In this document: piece by piece, positions 43,625-53,094 of the stretch
Layout of the letters: each line of letters starts with the position of its first letter
Numbering within the stretch: the first letter of the stretch is position 1
Source: Sphingomonas sp. PP-CE-1G-424
Lineage (GTDB): Bacteria > Pseudomonadota > Alphaproteobacteria > Sphingomonadales > Sphingomonadaceae
DNA: 64,000 nucleotides
Reading direction: 5' to 3'
Assembly (NCBI RefSeq): GCF_004341085.1
Contig: NZ_SLXW01000007.1
Coordinates: 49,951-113,950, forward strand
Translations under genes and position numbers: made by a program
Notes under the pieces: generated by a model
Told to the model about the DNA's origin: nothing
The model's database searches: none
What the model saw: only the letters and a program-made list of their open reading frames with translations

Positions 43625-44031
43625 GCCAGCGTGATTTCTACCAGGTCCTCGGCGTCGCCCGCGATGCGTCGGCCCTCGACATCCGTGCCGCGTTCGTCCG
43701 GCTGGCGAAGCATCATCATCCCGATCACGGGCAATCAGCGCACCTGCCAGGACGCCTCCACGAGGTCCAGCAAGCCTATCGCTGTCTGTCGGAGCCGAGC
43801 ACAAAGGCCCGGCACGACGTTGCCCTGGCGGAAAGCGAGCGGCTCCATATCGCGCACCAGCGCCGTATTCGGAGCCGGCTAGCTCGCTATGACGGGCGCC
43901 ATATCAGACGCGATTCCGGGCCCGACCCCACCCCCAGACTCGGGGCCCATCGCAGGATACGCTGGTGGGCAGTCGGGGTGCTCGTCGTGAGCGCGGCGAT
44001 CGCAGCGAACGTAGCAGGCCTCGTCCGCTGA
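43621..44031 (+). CDS. J-domain protein with C-terminal membrane segment
   Basis: A 136-residue protein. The J domain fills the first ~65 residues: D-F-Y-Q-V-L-G-V-A-R-D-A, then the H-P-D motif within H-H-H-P-D-H-G, and A-Y-R-C-L-S-E-P. A hydrophobic segment W-W-A-V-G-V-L-V-V-S-A-A-I-A-A-N near the C-terminus suggests tail anchoring, with the J domain recruiting DnaK at the membrane. GTG start overlapping the protease stop. Confidence 0.8.
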   Translation: MSQRDFYQVLGVARDASALDIRAAFVRLAKHHHPDHGQSAHLPGRLHEVQQAYRCLSEPSTKARHDVALAESERLHIAHQRRIRSRLARYDGRHIRRDSGPDPTPRLGAHRRIRWWAVGVLVVSAAIAANVAGLVR

Positions 44032-44065
44032 CTATTGGCGTCCGCGACTGTTTGGCGTCCGCGGA

Positions 44066-45373
44066 CTATTTGGCGCCGAAGCCGGTAAACATGATACCGA
44101 TGGTGCGGAGCGCGATCAGCAGGTCGAGCCACGACGAGAAGAACTTGATGTAGTAGAAATCATAGTGGAGCTTGACGTGGACGTCGTCGAGCCCGGCGAC
44201 ATGGCCCTGGTTGACCTGCGCCCATCCCGTGATCCCCGGTCGCACGATATGGCGATAGGCGTAGAACGGGAGCTCGCTCTCGTACCAGGTCGACAGCGGC
44301 ACCGCTTCCGGCCGCGGACCGATCCAGCTCATCTCGCCGCGCAGGATGTTGATGATCTGTGGCAGTTCGTCGATCCGCGACCGGCGCAGGAAGCGACCGA
44401 TACCGGTGATCCGGTCGTCGGCATCGCGGGTGATCGCCGAGTGCCGCGCGGCGACATCGCCGGTCGTCGTCGCCTGCTCGACCATCGTGCGGAACTTGAT
44501 CATGTTGAAGGGGATGCCGCGATACCCCATGCGCTGCTGACGGAACAGGACGGGTCCGGGCGAGCTCGCCCGCACCAGCAGCGCAACGACGACGAGAGGC
44601 AGCAGCAGGACCGGCAGCAGCACGATGCTCGCGACGATATCGATCGTCCGCTTGATCCCGCGATAGCCGAGCGCCGGCAGCAACGAGCCGAAGCTGTTCT
44701 CGGACAGATGCTCAATCTGGACACGCCCGGTCACCGATTCGCGCAACTGCTTGGTATGGTAGACGGGAATGCCCGAGATCGCCGCCTGCGCCAGCATCCG
44801 CTCCCATTCGGGCGAATGGTTCGACCGCAGGTCGACGACGATCGAGGCATGCGGATCGTCGGGCACGACCGGTTCGATGAGCTTGATCCAATCGATCTCG
44901 GGCGTGTCGTCGACGATGCCCGTCTTGCCCACGGGGACGTAGTACATGCGCCTGGGTGCTGCGCTCTGATTAAAATAGCCGAGCAGGAACGTCACGCCCA
45001 CCGATGCGAGATACCCGGTCAGCAGCATCGAGCCGCTATAGCTCAGACGCGAAGTCAACAGGATCGCCGCAGCCATCCCGAATGTCGTTGAGAAGGCGGG
45101 CAAGATGAAGCCGAACGCGCGCGCGCCCGGATAGATCGTGACCCGCCGGAAGACGAGCAACGCCGTAACCGCCGCGATCAGCGACGTCAGCTGAGTGTTG
45201 CCCGTGCTCGAAAGGTCTAGGGAGAGCGTGCCCGATGCTACCAGCGGCGCGGCCAGCGGAACGAAATACGCCGTCAACGCCACCACCAAGAGCGGCTTGA
45301 GCAATCGAACGTCGGTATGGCTCACCCGCGTGGACCGTCCATTATCGCCGGTTATAAGCAAGAACCACCCCAT
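44066..45373 (-). CDS. Polyprenyl glycosylphosphotransferase (initiating sugar transferase)
   Basis: A 435-residue membrane enzyme that places the first sugar-phosphate on undecaprenyl phosphate. The N-terminal half has four or five membrane segments; a Rossmann-like part follows; then the catalytic domain with K-R-T-I-D-I-V-A-S, P-G-P-V-L-F-R-Q-Q-R-M-G, F-N-M-I-K-F-R-T-M, R-S-R-I-D-E-L-P-Q-I-I-N-I-L-R-G-E-M-S-W-I-G-P-R-P-E and P-G-I-T-G-W-A-Q-V-N. This matches the WbaP/SpsB-like group used in sphingans. It follows the rmlCBDA genes on the same strand after about 150 bases. Confidence 0.9.
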   Translation of the reverse strand: MGWFLLITGDNGRSTRVSHTDVRLLKPLLVVALTAYFVPLAAPLVASGTLSLDLSSTGNTQLTSLIAAVTALLVFRRVTIYPGARAFGFILPAFSTTFGMAAAILLTSRLSYSGSMLLTGYLASVGVTFLLGYFNQSAAPRRMYYVPVGKTGIVDDTPEIDWIKLIEPVVPDDPHASIVVDLRSNHSPEWERMLAQAAISGIPVYHTKQLRESVTGRVQIEHLSENSFGSLLPALGYRGIKRTIDIVASIVLLPVLLLPLVVVALLVRASSPGPVLFRQQRMGYRGIPFNMIKFRTMVEQATTTGDVAARHSAITRDADDRITGIGRFLRRSRIDELPQIINILRGEMSWIGPRPEAVPLSTWYESELPFYAYRHIVRPGITGWAQVNQGHVAGLDDVHVKLHYDFYYIKFFSSWLDLLIALRTIGIMFTGFGAK

Positions 45374-45527
45374 ACCGTATTAACAGCTTGTACGTTTTGC
45401 CGAGCCACGACCAAATTGACTTGCACAGCGCGGTATGCCCTCCACCTCTTTCCAGCAAGCATTACAATCCTGCTTGCTGCTGGAATGCGATCTTCACGTC
45501 GACAGCCTCTGCCGACAGGAGTCTTAC

Positions 45528-46415
45528 TTATCCGACCAATCCACGATCTCGGTCAGAAACGGCGTTCAGGATTGCTCGGCCATATGCCGTCTTCTTAAAC
45601 CGCTCGCCTGCTGCACGCGCCTGATCGGCGGTGATGAAGCCCTGCTGGAACGCGATCTCCTCGAGACACGCGACCTGGATTCCCTGGCGATTCTGGATGG
45701 TCCGGACGAACTCGCTGGCCTCGAGCAGGCTGTCGTGCGTACCGGTATCGAGCCAGGCATAGCCGCGGCCCATCGGTTCGACGAACAGGTCGCCGGCGTC
45801 CATGTAGAGGCGGTTCAGGTCGGTGATCTCGAGTTCGCCGCGGGTCGACGGCTTGAGGTCGCGGGCGAATTGCACCACCCGATTGTCGTAGAAATACAGG
45901 CCGGTGACCGCATGGTGCGACTTGGGCCTTGCCGGCTTCTCCTCGAGGCTGACGGCCTTGCCGCCTTCCCCGAACTCGACGACGCCGTAGCGCTCGGGAT
46001 CCTCGACGCGGTACGAGAACACCGTCGCGCCGCCCTTGCGCGCAACCGCGCTCGCCAGCAGCTCGGTCAGATGCGCGCCGAAGAAGATGTTGTCCCCAAG
46101 CACGAGCGCGACGTCGTCGTCGCCGATGAAGTCTGCGCCGATCGTGAAGGCCTGGGCGAGACCCTCGGGGCGGGGCTGTTCGGCATAGGAGATCGCCAGC
46201 CCGATCGCCGACCCGTCCTCGAACAGGCGACGGTAATTGTCGAGATATTCGGGGCTCGAGATGATCAGGATGTCACGGATGCCGGCGAGCATCAGCACCG
46301 ACAGCGGATAATAGATCATCGGCTTGTCGTAGACCGGCAGCAGCTGCTTGTTCACGGCCAGCGTCGCCGGATGCAGCCGCGTACCCGTGCCGCCTGCGAG
46401 AATGATGCCCTTCAT
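45528..46415 (-). CDS. rmlA: Glucose-1-phosphate thymidylyltransferase
   Basis: A 295-residue enzyme making dTDP-glucose. M-K-G-I-I-L-A-G-G-T-G-T-R-L-H-P-A-T is the nucleotide-binding start, D-K-P-M-I-Y-Y-P-L-S, and V-L-G-D-N-I-F-F-G the metal site. Length and pattern match RmlA. It is the last gene of rmlCBDA; its start overlaps the rmlD stop (ATGA). Its product feeds both dTDP-rhamnose and the dTDP-3-acetamido sugar. Confidence 0.95.
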   Translation of the reverse strand: MKGIILAGGTGTRLHPATLAVNKQLLPVYDKPMIYYPLSVLMLAGIRDILIISSPEYLDNYRRLFEDGSAIGLAISYAEQPRPEGLAQAFTIGADFIGDDDVALVLGDNIFFGAHLTELLASAVARKGGATVFSYRVEDPERYGVVEFGEGGKAVSLEEKPARPKSHHAVTGLYFYDNRVVQFARDLKPSTRGELEITDLNRLYMDAGDLFVEPMGRGYAWLDTGTHDSLLEASEFVRTIQNRQGIQVACLEEIAFQQGFITADQARAAGERFKKTAYGRAILNAVSDRDRGLVG

Positions 46416-47341
46416 CGGGAAATGTCCTTCTTGGGAGTCCCGAGCAGTTCGTCGAGGATGTTCCCGAGCGCGGTCTGCCAGGCTGGGGGACGGATACCAT
46501 AGTCACGCGTGATCGCGTCATGGCTGAGCAGCGAGTTGGCGGGTCGAATGGCCGGCGTCGGATATTCGGCGGTGGTTATGCCCTGCACTTCGGCGCGGGC
46601 ACCGCCGCGCGCCGCACTCTGTGCGAAGATCTCGCGCGCGAAACCGGCCCAGGTCACCGCACCGGCGTTGCTGAAATGATAAGTGCCGGTAGGGGCGGAA
46701 GGATCGTCGACGAGGCGCATTGCGATCGTCGCGAGCGCGGCTGCGAGATCGGCCGCGGACGTGGGGCTGCCATGCTGGTCGTCGACCACGCGCAATGTCG
46801 GGTTGGTCGCGCCGACGCGGAGCATCGTCTTCACGAAATTGCTGCCGTGCGCGCTGACCACCCAGGCGGTCCGGACAATCGCATGGCGCGCGCCCGACGT
46901 CCGTACCGCCAGTTCGCCCCCAAGCTTCGACGCACCGTAGACGCCGAGCGGGGCGACCGGATCGGTCACCTCCCATGCGCCGTCGCGCGCGCCGTCGAAG
47001 ACGTAGTCGGTCGAGACCTGGACGATCGGGATACCGGCCTTCGCGCAGCCTTCCGCAAACGCCGCGGGCGCCAGCGCGTTGACCGCCCAGGCGGTAACGA
47101 TGTCGCTCTCGGCCTTGTCGACGGCGGTATAGGCGCCGGCGGAGATCACCGCCCCCCAAGGTTCGGACGCGACCATCGCGGCGATCGCAGTGGTATCGCG
47201 CAGGTCGAGTTCGTCGATATCGATCGCGGTGACCGCCCAGCCCTCCGGCCAGGAATAGCGCTTCAGTTCGGTACCGAGCTGGCCGTTCCCGCCGGTGACG
47301 AGGATCTGCTTAACGCCGCCAGCCCGAGGGGCGTCAGTCAT
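46412..47341 (-). CDS. rmlD: dTDP-4-dehydrorhamnose reductase
   Basis: A 309-residue SDR performing the last step to dTDP-rhamnose. I-L-V-T-G-G-N-G-Q-L-G-T-E-L binds NAD(P)H; A-G-A-Y-T-A-V-D-K-A-E, S-T-D-Y-V-F-D-G and Y-G-A-S-K-L-G-G-E are the family landmarks. The ATG at 47341 overlaps the rmlB stop; the longer frame to 47395 reads within rmlB. Confidence 0.95.
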   Translation of the reverse strand: MTDAPRAGGVKQILVTGGNGQLGTELKRYSWPEGWAVTAIDIDELDLRDTTAIAAMVASEPWGAVISAGAYTAVDKAESDIVTAWAVNALAPAAFAEGCAKAGIPIVQVSTDYVFDGARDGAWEVTDPVAPLGVYGASKLGGELAVRTSGARHAIVRTAWVVSAHGSNFVKTMLRVGATNPTLRVVDDQHGSPTSAADLAAALATIAMRLVDDPSAPTGTYHFSNAGAVTWAGFAREIFAQSAARGGARAEVQGITTAEYPTPAIRPANSLLSHDAITRDYGIRPPAWQTALGNILDELLGTPKKDISR

Positions 47342-48393
47342 ACCGAGAGCCCACGGCGCTGGTCGGCGCTGTGCTCGGCAACGATCGCCTGCCACCAGTC
47401 CTGATTGTCGAGATACCAGGCGACGGTCTTCTCGATTCCCGTCTCGAACGTCTCGGTCGGCGTCCAGCCAAGCTCGTCCCTGATCCGGGTCGCGTCGATC
47501 GCATAGCGCTTGTCGTGGCCGGGCCGGTCGGCGACATAGGCGATCTGCGTCGCATAGGACTGGCCGTCGGCGCGCGGGCGCAGCCGGTCGAGGATCGTGC
47601 AGACGGTCTTCACGACCTCGAGGTTCTGCTTCTCGTTGTTGCCACCGACATTGTAGGTCCGGCCGGGTTCACCCTTTTCGAACACCGCGTGTAGCGCGCG
47701 GACGTGATCCTCGACGTACAGCCAGTCGCGGACCTGATCGCCCTTGCCGTAGACCGGCAGGTCAGCGCCAGCGAGCGCCTTGACGATCATTAAAGGCACC
47801 AGCTTTTCGGGGAAGTGATACGGCCCGTAGTTGTTCGAGCAGTTGGTGATCAGCACCGGCAGCCCGAAGGTGTGACCCCAGGCGCTGACGAGATGGTCCG
47901 AGCCCGCCTTCGACGCCGAATAGGGCGAGCGCGGATCGTACGGCGTCTCCTCGGTGAACAGCCCGGTATCGCCGAGCGAGCCATAGACCTCGTCGGTCGA
48001 GATGTGATGGAACCGAAAGCGCTGGCGTGCCGCCTCGTCGAGCGACAACCAATAGGCGCGCGCCTCGGCGAGCATCGTATAGGTGCCGACGACGTTGGTC
48101 TGGACGAACGCACCAGGGCCATCGATCGAGCGATCGACATGGCTCTCGGCCGCGAGATGCGTGATCACGTCGGGCTTGAACTCGGCAACCGCCGCGCGGA
48201 CGGCATCAGCATCGCAGATGTCGCCCTGGACGAAGCGGTAGCGGTTCGACTGCGCGACCCGCTCGACCGTCGTCAGCGTCCCGGCATAGGTCAGCTTGTC
48301 GAAGTTGAGCACCTCGTACTGCGTGTTTTCCAGCAGATGGCGGACTAGCGCCGAGCCGATGAAACCCGCCCCGCCGGTGACGAAAATGCGCAT
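47338..48393 (-). CDS. rmlB: dTDP-glucose 4,6-dehydratase
   Basis: A 351-residue extended SDR. M-R-I-F-V-T-G-G-A-G-F-I-G-S-A-L at the start, F-D-K-L-T-Y-A-G, H-I-S-T-D-E-V-Y-G-S-L and Y-S-A-S-K-A-G-S-D carry the active site. AAGGA 7 bases before ATG 48393 decides the start. Its product dTDP-4-oxo-6-deoxyglucose is the branch point to RmlC/D and to the ketoisomerase at 28669. Confidence 0.95.
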   Translation of the reverse strand: MRIFVTGGAGFIGSALVRHLLENTQYEVLNFDKLTYAGTLTTVERVAQSNRYRFVQGDICDADAVRAAVAEFKPDVITHLAAESHVDRSIDGPGAFVQTNVVGTYTMLAEARAYWLSLDEAARQRFRFHHISTDEVYGSLGDTGLFTEETPYDPRSPYSASKAGSDHLVSAWGHTFGLPVLITNCSNNYGPYHFPEKLVPLMIVKALAGADLPVYGKGDQVRDWLYVEDHVRALHAVFEKGEPGRTYNVGGNNEKQNLEVVKTVCTILDRLRPRADGQSYATQIAYVADRPGHDKRYAIDATRIRDELGWTPTETFETGIEKTVAWYLDNQDWWQAIVAEHSADQRRGLSV

Positions 48394-48404
48394 CAATCTA
48401 TCCT

Positions 48405-48980
48405 TCAAACGAGCGAGACGAGCGGACAGCCATCATAGGAAAATGGGCTATCGAAGTTTGCCAATAGCGGCTGGACCTGATCCTTCGCGCTCAGCTCGGG
48501 CGTCGTACCGATCGGGATCGGCCAGGCGATGCCACCCGAACCGATTGCGGGATCGTCCCAGCGTATGCCCCGATCGGCTTCGGGGGCATAGGTGTCCGAG
48601 CACTTGTAGATGACTTCGCAATCGGGCTCGAGCGTCAGGAAGCCGTGCGCGAAACCGATCGGTATAAAAAGCTGGTCGCCGGTCTGCGCCGACAATTCCG
48701 TTCCAACCCACTTGCCAAAGGTCGGCGACCCCTTGCGAATATCGACCGCGACGTCGAAGATTCGTCCTCGAATGCACCGCACCAGCTTGTCCTGCCCCCG
48801 CGGCGGTGTCTGGAAATGCAGGCCGCGCAGCGTGAAAGCGGCCACCGACAGCGAATGATTATCCTGCACGAAACGACACTCGATACCCGATCTTGTAAAA
48901 GTATCGACGTTGTAGGTTTCGGTGAACCACCCGCGGGAGTCACCATGTCGCTTGGAGCGGATCAGTTGAACGGAAGACAT
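48405..48980 (-). CDS. rmlC: dTDP-4-dehydrorhamnose 3,5-epimerase
   Basis: A 191-residue cupin-type epimerase. D-S-R-G-W-F-T-E-T-Y, F-V-Q-D-N-H-S-L-S, T-L-R-G-L-H-F-Q-T-P-P, and G-F-A-H-G-F-L-T-L-E carry the catalytic His and Tyr region. The reading frame extends to an ATG at 49007, but the conserved part begins at the ATG at 48980. First gene of rmlCBDA. Confidence 0.93.
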   Translation of the reverse strand: MSSVQLIRSKRHGDSRGWFTETYNVDTFTRSGIECRFVQDNHSLSVAAFTLRGLHFQTPPRGQDKLVRCIRGRIFDVAVDIRKGSPTFGKWVGTELSAQTGDQLFIPIGFAHGFLTLEPDCEVIYKCSDTYAPEADRGIRWDDPAIGSGGIAWPIPIGTTPELSAKDQVQPLLANFDSPFSYDGCPLVSLV

Positions 48981-49362
48981 TGCCGGGCGGCATAGCCTTA
49001 CGCTCATTCATGAGCAATTGACCGGTTCACGATCGAGTTTATCAAAATCGCAACCCATCATGCCGGCATGCCCAATACGATGCAAATCGGTGTAGGCCTG
49101 CAATTTTTCGCTAAGGACAGAGCTCCATCCCCCCCCGATGGGAAGAAACAAAAAGTACCCGCGGCATCCATGTGGTTTTGATCCGAACACACATCATCCA
49201 GGCATTCTACGCATGTTCGTAAAGTCTGGATCTGCGACGCAGCCAGTCGTCTCGCCCGGCCTACGTAGGTGGCTCGGTCCGCCTCTCATCGCACAGCACC
49301 TAATCCAGCATCACTACGCCACGGGCGCAACACGATCCTGTCCGAACACGTCAATCCATACC
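48981..49362. other. Intergenic region between the polysaccharide cluster and the transfer genes
   Basis: About 380 bases without a recognisable gene. It separates the rml operon, which reads leftward, from the end of the DUF6118-like gene. The promoter for rmlCBDA must lie in the first part. No inverted repeat of note was seen. Confidence 0.4.
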
Positions 49363-50046
49363 TCAGCCCTCGGCCTTCACCTCGATGCTACAGTGCACGG
49401 TCTTCCTGACCTTTCCAGCACGCTTGCGACAGGCTTCCAGCGTTTCGCGATTAGTGGCTGCCAGCCGGTTACCCGCCAAGATTCCGGCGAACGCCTGCGG
49501 CGACGCCGCCCGCATCAGGCGCTGTCCGCCTTCCCACATCGGCATGCGTAACGTGCGCGCGGCCATCTGCTCCGGCCACAGCCAGTCGGGCGGCATGGCC
49601 CGCGCGAGTGGGCCCGCCAGCGTCGCCCACACGACCATCCCCAGAACCAGGCCAAGCACGAGCCCGATCATCCCGACATGACGCATCCGCCTTCCCTGCT
49701 CTTTCGCCATGACATGCGAGTCCAGCTGACGGCCGAGCTTCGTTGCTACCTCCTCGATCACCTGCCGGGCAACGGCGATGGCACGGCGATCCTCGCTCCG
49801 CCCCGCAGTACCAACCTCTATGATCTGCCGGCCGATTTCATGCGGAGTAAGCGCCAGAGCCGGACTGTTTACCATCGCATCAATGCGCTGCGCCGTCGCG
49901 GAGAGGTTCCGGGATATAATCCCCAACGTCTCGGTATAGTCCGGTGTGTTCGACGGGTCGGCGCGCTCGACCGCGCGCCGCATCAACGACACCTCGGCAC
50001 GAAGGTCTTCGAAGGCCCTGGCCGCCTCGTCTTCGCCGTCCGCCAT
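49363..50046 (-). CDS. DUF6118-like membrane protein linked to the relaxase
   Basis: A 227-residue protein with a helical N-terminal half (R-A-F-E-D-L-R-A-E-V-S-L-M-R-R-A-V-E), one strong membrane segment M-I-G-L-V-L-G-L-V-L-G-M-V-V-W-A-T-L near 125-143, and a short exported or cytoplasmic tail with two Cys. Proteins of this type are recurrently encoded just downstream of traA in sphingomonad plasmids. It follows traA by 11 bases, so the two are one operon. The molecular role is unknown. Confidence 0.7.
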   Translation of the reverse strand: MADGEDEAARAFEDLRAEVSLMRRAVERADPSNTPDYTETLGIISRNLSATAQRIDAMVNSPALALTPHEIGRQIIEVGTAGRSEDRRAIAVARQVIEEVATKLGRQLDSHVMAKEQGRRMRHVGMIGLVLGLVLGMVVWATLAGPLARAMPPDWLWPEQMAARTLRMPMWEGGQRLMRAASPQAFAGILAGNRLAATNRETLEACRKRAGKVRKTVHCSIEVKAEG

Positions 50047-50057
50047 CCGCTTGTCTC

Positions 50058-52943
50058 CTATCGGCTAAGGTCACGATCCTGCTGCTGGTCGCGCTCGAAC
50101 TGCCTCTGACGCTCGAGCATCTGCTCAATCGACGGCGCCCTTTCGATACGGATCCCCAGCTCGGGTGCGCGGCGGGCCAACTCCTCCTTCAGCATGGGGT
50201 CGTGCCGGAGGTCGTCGACCAAGATGGCCATGCGCCTCACGACGGGCCCTGTACGAGCGTCACCACGTTCGGCCTCCAGCACCCGCCAATGCTCCATGAA
50301 CCGATCGGCACGCAGCGCCGGGTCGGCCCGGACGCGGGCTTCGTCGGCCAGGGCACGGGACGCGGCCCGCATGTCGCCTGCCGCGACATCCCGGGCCAGC
50401 TGCGGATTGCGCGCGAACGCCGACGCCAGATCGCTGCTGCCGAGATAGCGAGACCTGTCCAGCGCTTTGCCAGCACGCGCCAGCGCGGTTTCCTGGTGCG
50501 GCAACACCGGCAGGTATTTCTCACGCATGCGCGCGATATCAGCCGCGGCACGCGCATAGCGCTGGATCGCCTTCACCTCGCCCGGCCGGCTCGTGCTTTC
50601 GGTCACATGGTCAAGCACCTCTCGTGGCTTTGGCCTGAACCCGGCGAACATCGAGCGCGCCTTGGCCTCCACCTTCTCGATCACCGCGCGCGCGCGCTTG
50701 GGCAGCCGGATGTCGCGCCTGTCGGCAAAAGCACGAGCGGCCTCCTCGGGCTCGGCCGCATAGTCCGCCGCCATGTCCTTCGACCGGTCGCGTGACAGCA
50801 CCGCGGCAAGCTTCGCGTCGCTCGCGAAATCGTCGCGACCATAATGCAGCTGCACCCCGTCACGGTGCCGCGACAGAGCGACATAGGCCGCGTGCCGGTC
50901 CATGCCGGGTGTAGCGAGCACGTCGACGCGGTCGACTGTCACCCCCTGCGACTTATGGATGGTAGCGGCATAGCCATGATCGACATGGGCATAGTCCTTG
51001 AGGTCGAACCCGACCTGACGGCCGTCATCGAGACGCACATCCATATGCTCGGCCGATACCGTGTCGACCATACCCAGCGTGCCGTTCTTCACCCCCAGCC
51101 CGCGCTCATTGCGCAGGAACATGATCCGGTCGCCGGTCGCGAACTGCCGCTCACCACGCTCCGCCTGCACAGCGACATCGTCGCCAAGGTCGCCAGTTGC
51201 CCGCAGCCGTTCACGCGCTTCGCCATTGAGCGCGAGCACCTCGGCGTTGGTATGGGTGAGGATCATGCGAGTTGATCCCGGCTCTGCCCGCCGCAACCGG
51301 TCCCAGCCCTCAACCAGATTTGCTCGCGCGGCCTCGCGCGTGTCCGCCGCGTGCACCATGCCGTGCTCGCGGTACGCGCCGATCGCCTCGGGTGTCATAC
51401 CGGTTGCAAGCCACCGGGTCGCATCGCGCTGCCACGCCGCCCGCTGCCGGCGAATCTCGGTGATCTCGGCCGCACCGTGCCGCTCGCTGATCGACCGGAA
51501 TGCCGCGCCCGCCTCGATCGCCTGCAACTGCTCGGGGTCGCCCACCAGCACCACCTTGGCGCCGGCCTGGTCCGCAGCCGACATCAGCCGCTCCATCTGC
51601 CGCGTCCCGATCATACCCGCCTCGTCGACTACCAGCACGTCGCGGGGTCCAAGCTGTTCACGGTCCCTGCCCCATGCATATTCGAGACTTGCGATGGTGC
51701 GCGACGTGATGCCGGAACCGCTCTCCAGATTCTCGGCGGCGATTCCGGACAGTGCGGCGCCGCGTACCATGTAGCCGGCATCCTCCCACGCCTCACGCGC
51801 AACCCCCAGCATCGCCGACTTGCCACTGCCGGCATAGCCGACGACGGACGCCAGGCCCTCGCGTTCGGTAATCCGCCGGAGCGCGTCCCGCTGCTCGTCC
51901 GACAGGGTAAGCCCCCTACCCTGCGCCGCGTCCAGCGCGCGCTGGACGTGAGTGGCGGCAACGAAGTGATCCCTGCTCTCGACAAGCCTGTCGGATGCCC
52001 GCTCCAACCGCGTTTCGGTCGCGATCATTTCCCGGCTCGTGAACCGCTCGTTACCGCGCCCGTCCTTGCCCAGCGCGACGAGGTCTGGCGACGCCTTTGC
52101 AGCCGCCATCACCCGGTCATACTGATCCTTCCCGTCCGAATGCCGGAACGCGAACAGGGCGAGGTCACGGCTGGTGAACGTCGCCTGCGTCCGCGTAATC
52201 GCATCGAGCGCGATATTGGGGTCGGCGATGATGCGCTCGCCATTCTCACGCGCGATGCGGTCGTGATCCTCGAACCGCTCGGCTTCGAGCCCCTGCCCCG
52301 GTCGCCGCGAGGCAGCCGGCCCGATCTTGTGTTGCGGCTCGAGCTTTATGCCCTGTTCGGCATAGGAGCGATGGTCGATCCGAGCGTCGATCCCAAGCTC
52401 CGCCAGCCGCTCGTTGACGTGCGCGCTCCACGCCTCCCGCCAGTGCTGCAATAGTTCGTTCCGGTTCCAGTCGCGCGCCTTCTGGCCAAAACCGTCAGCC
52501 CCCACTTCGCGCATCGTTAGCATGACATGTGCGTGCGGCTTCGGACTGCCGTCCTCGGCCTTGTCCCAATGCACATTCAGATCCGCGACCATGCCGCGCT
52601 TCACGAACTGCTCCGCGACAAAATCGCACGCCAGCGAAACGCCCTGCTCGCGGGCCATCTCACGCGGGATCGAGAACTCGATTTCCCGGGCGAGCTGCGC
52701 GTCCTTGCGTTTCTCCGCCGCCTCCACTTCGTTCCACAGCGTCGTGCGATCCTGCAACCGCTCTGGCGCGCCTTCCGGCAGCATCACTTTGGAGTGAACA
52801 ACGCCGGTCTTGTTCGTAAAGTTGTGATGCCGTTGCAGACGGTTATCGAAAAGTTCGGAAGCAGAGCGATAGGCAGCCGCAGCAACGGCGCTCGATCCCT
52901 TCGCGCGGCTGATGACCTTGGCGGAGAAATGGTAGATCGCCAT
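50058..52943 (-). CDS. traA: Ti-type conjugative relaxase/helicase TraA (MOBQ)
   Basis: A 961-residue two-part relaxase. The MobA/MobL domain is N-terminal: M-A-I-Y-H-F-S-A-K-V, A-A-A-A-Y-R-S-A (candidate nicking Tyr) and L-N-V-H-W-D-K with P-K-P-H-A-H-V-M-L-T (metal His cluster). A RecD-like helicase follows, with Walker A G-Y-A-G-S-G-K-S near 370-378, V-V-D-E-A-G-M-I-G as Walker B and T-I-H-K-S-Q-G-V-T as a late helicase motif. It nicks at oriT, stays covalently bound to the transferred strand and unwinds it. The candidate oriT lies in the 151 bases upstream. No type IV secretion genes are in the window. Confidence 0.92.
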   Translation of the reverse strand: MAIYHFSAKVISRAKGSSAVAAAAYRSASELFDNRLQRHHNFTNKTGVVHSKVMLPEGAPERLQDRTTLWNEVEAAEKRKDAQLAREIEFSIPREMAREQGVSLACDFVAEQFVKRGMVADLNVHWDKAEDGSPKPHAHVMLTMREVGADGFGQKARDWNRNELLQHWREAWSAHVNERLAELGIDARIDHRSYAEQGIKLEPQHKIGPAASRRPGQGLEAERFEDHDRIARENGERIIADPNIALDAITRTQATFTSRDLALFAFRHSDGKDQYDRVMAAAKASPDLVALGKDGRGNERFTSREMIATETRLERASDRLVESRDHFVAATHVQRALDAAQGRGLTLSDEQRDALRRITEREGLASVVGYAGSGKSAMLGVAREAWEDAGYMVRGAALSGIAAENLESGSGITSRTIASLEYAWGRDREQLGPRDVLVVDEAGMIGTRQMERLMSAADQAGAKVVLVGDPEQLQAIEAGAAFRSISERHGAAEITEIRRQRAAWQRDATRWLATGMTPEAIGAYREHGMVHAADTREAARANLVEGWDRLRRAEPGSTRMILTHTNAEVLALNGEARERLRATGDLGDDVAVQAERGERQFATGDRIMFLRNERGLGVKNGTLGMVDTVSAEHMDVRLDDGRQVGFDLKDYAHVDHGYAATIHKSQGVTVDRVDVLATPGMDRHAAYVALSRHRDGVQLHYGRDDFASDAKLAAVLSRDRSKDMAADYAAEPEEAARAFADRRDIRLPKRARAVIEKVEAKARSMFAGFRPKPREVLDHVTESTSRPGEVKAIQRYARAAADIARMREKYLPVLPHQETALARAGKALDRSRYLGSSDLASAFARNPQLARDVAAGDMRAASRALADEARVRADPALRADRFMEHWRVLEAERGDARTGPVVRRMAILVDDLRHDPMLKEELARRAPELGIRIERAPSIEQMLERQRQFERDQQQDRDLSR

Positions 52944-52972
52944 GACGCCGCGTCTTTTACGCTTCTAAGCGC

Positions 52973-53003
52973 ACGTCGGCAACGACGTATAAGCGCGCAC
53001 TCG
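52973..53003. other. Candidate oriT (Ti/RSF1010-type nic region)
   Basis: A perfect inverted repeat ACGTCG-GCAA-CGACGT (52973-52988) is followed directly by ATAAGCGCGCACT. The arrangement of a small hairpin and then CGACGTATAA plus a GCGC-rich nick region is the one found in Ti-plasmid and RSF1010 origins of transfer. It lies in the intergenic region between divergent traA and the traC-like gene, where MOBQ oriTs are expected. Confidence 0.65.
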
Positions 53004-53094
53004 CGACCACTTCGTTTAGTCGCTCATGACTTAATACCGTAACGTAGGAAGGGCATAGTCGGCTTTCGTGATGAGCCATGCAGGAACACACACG

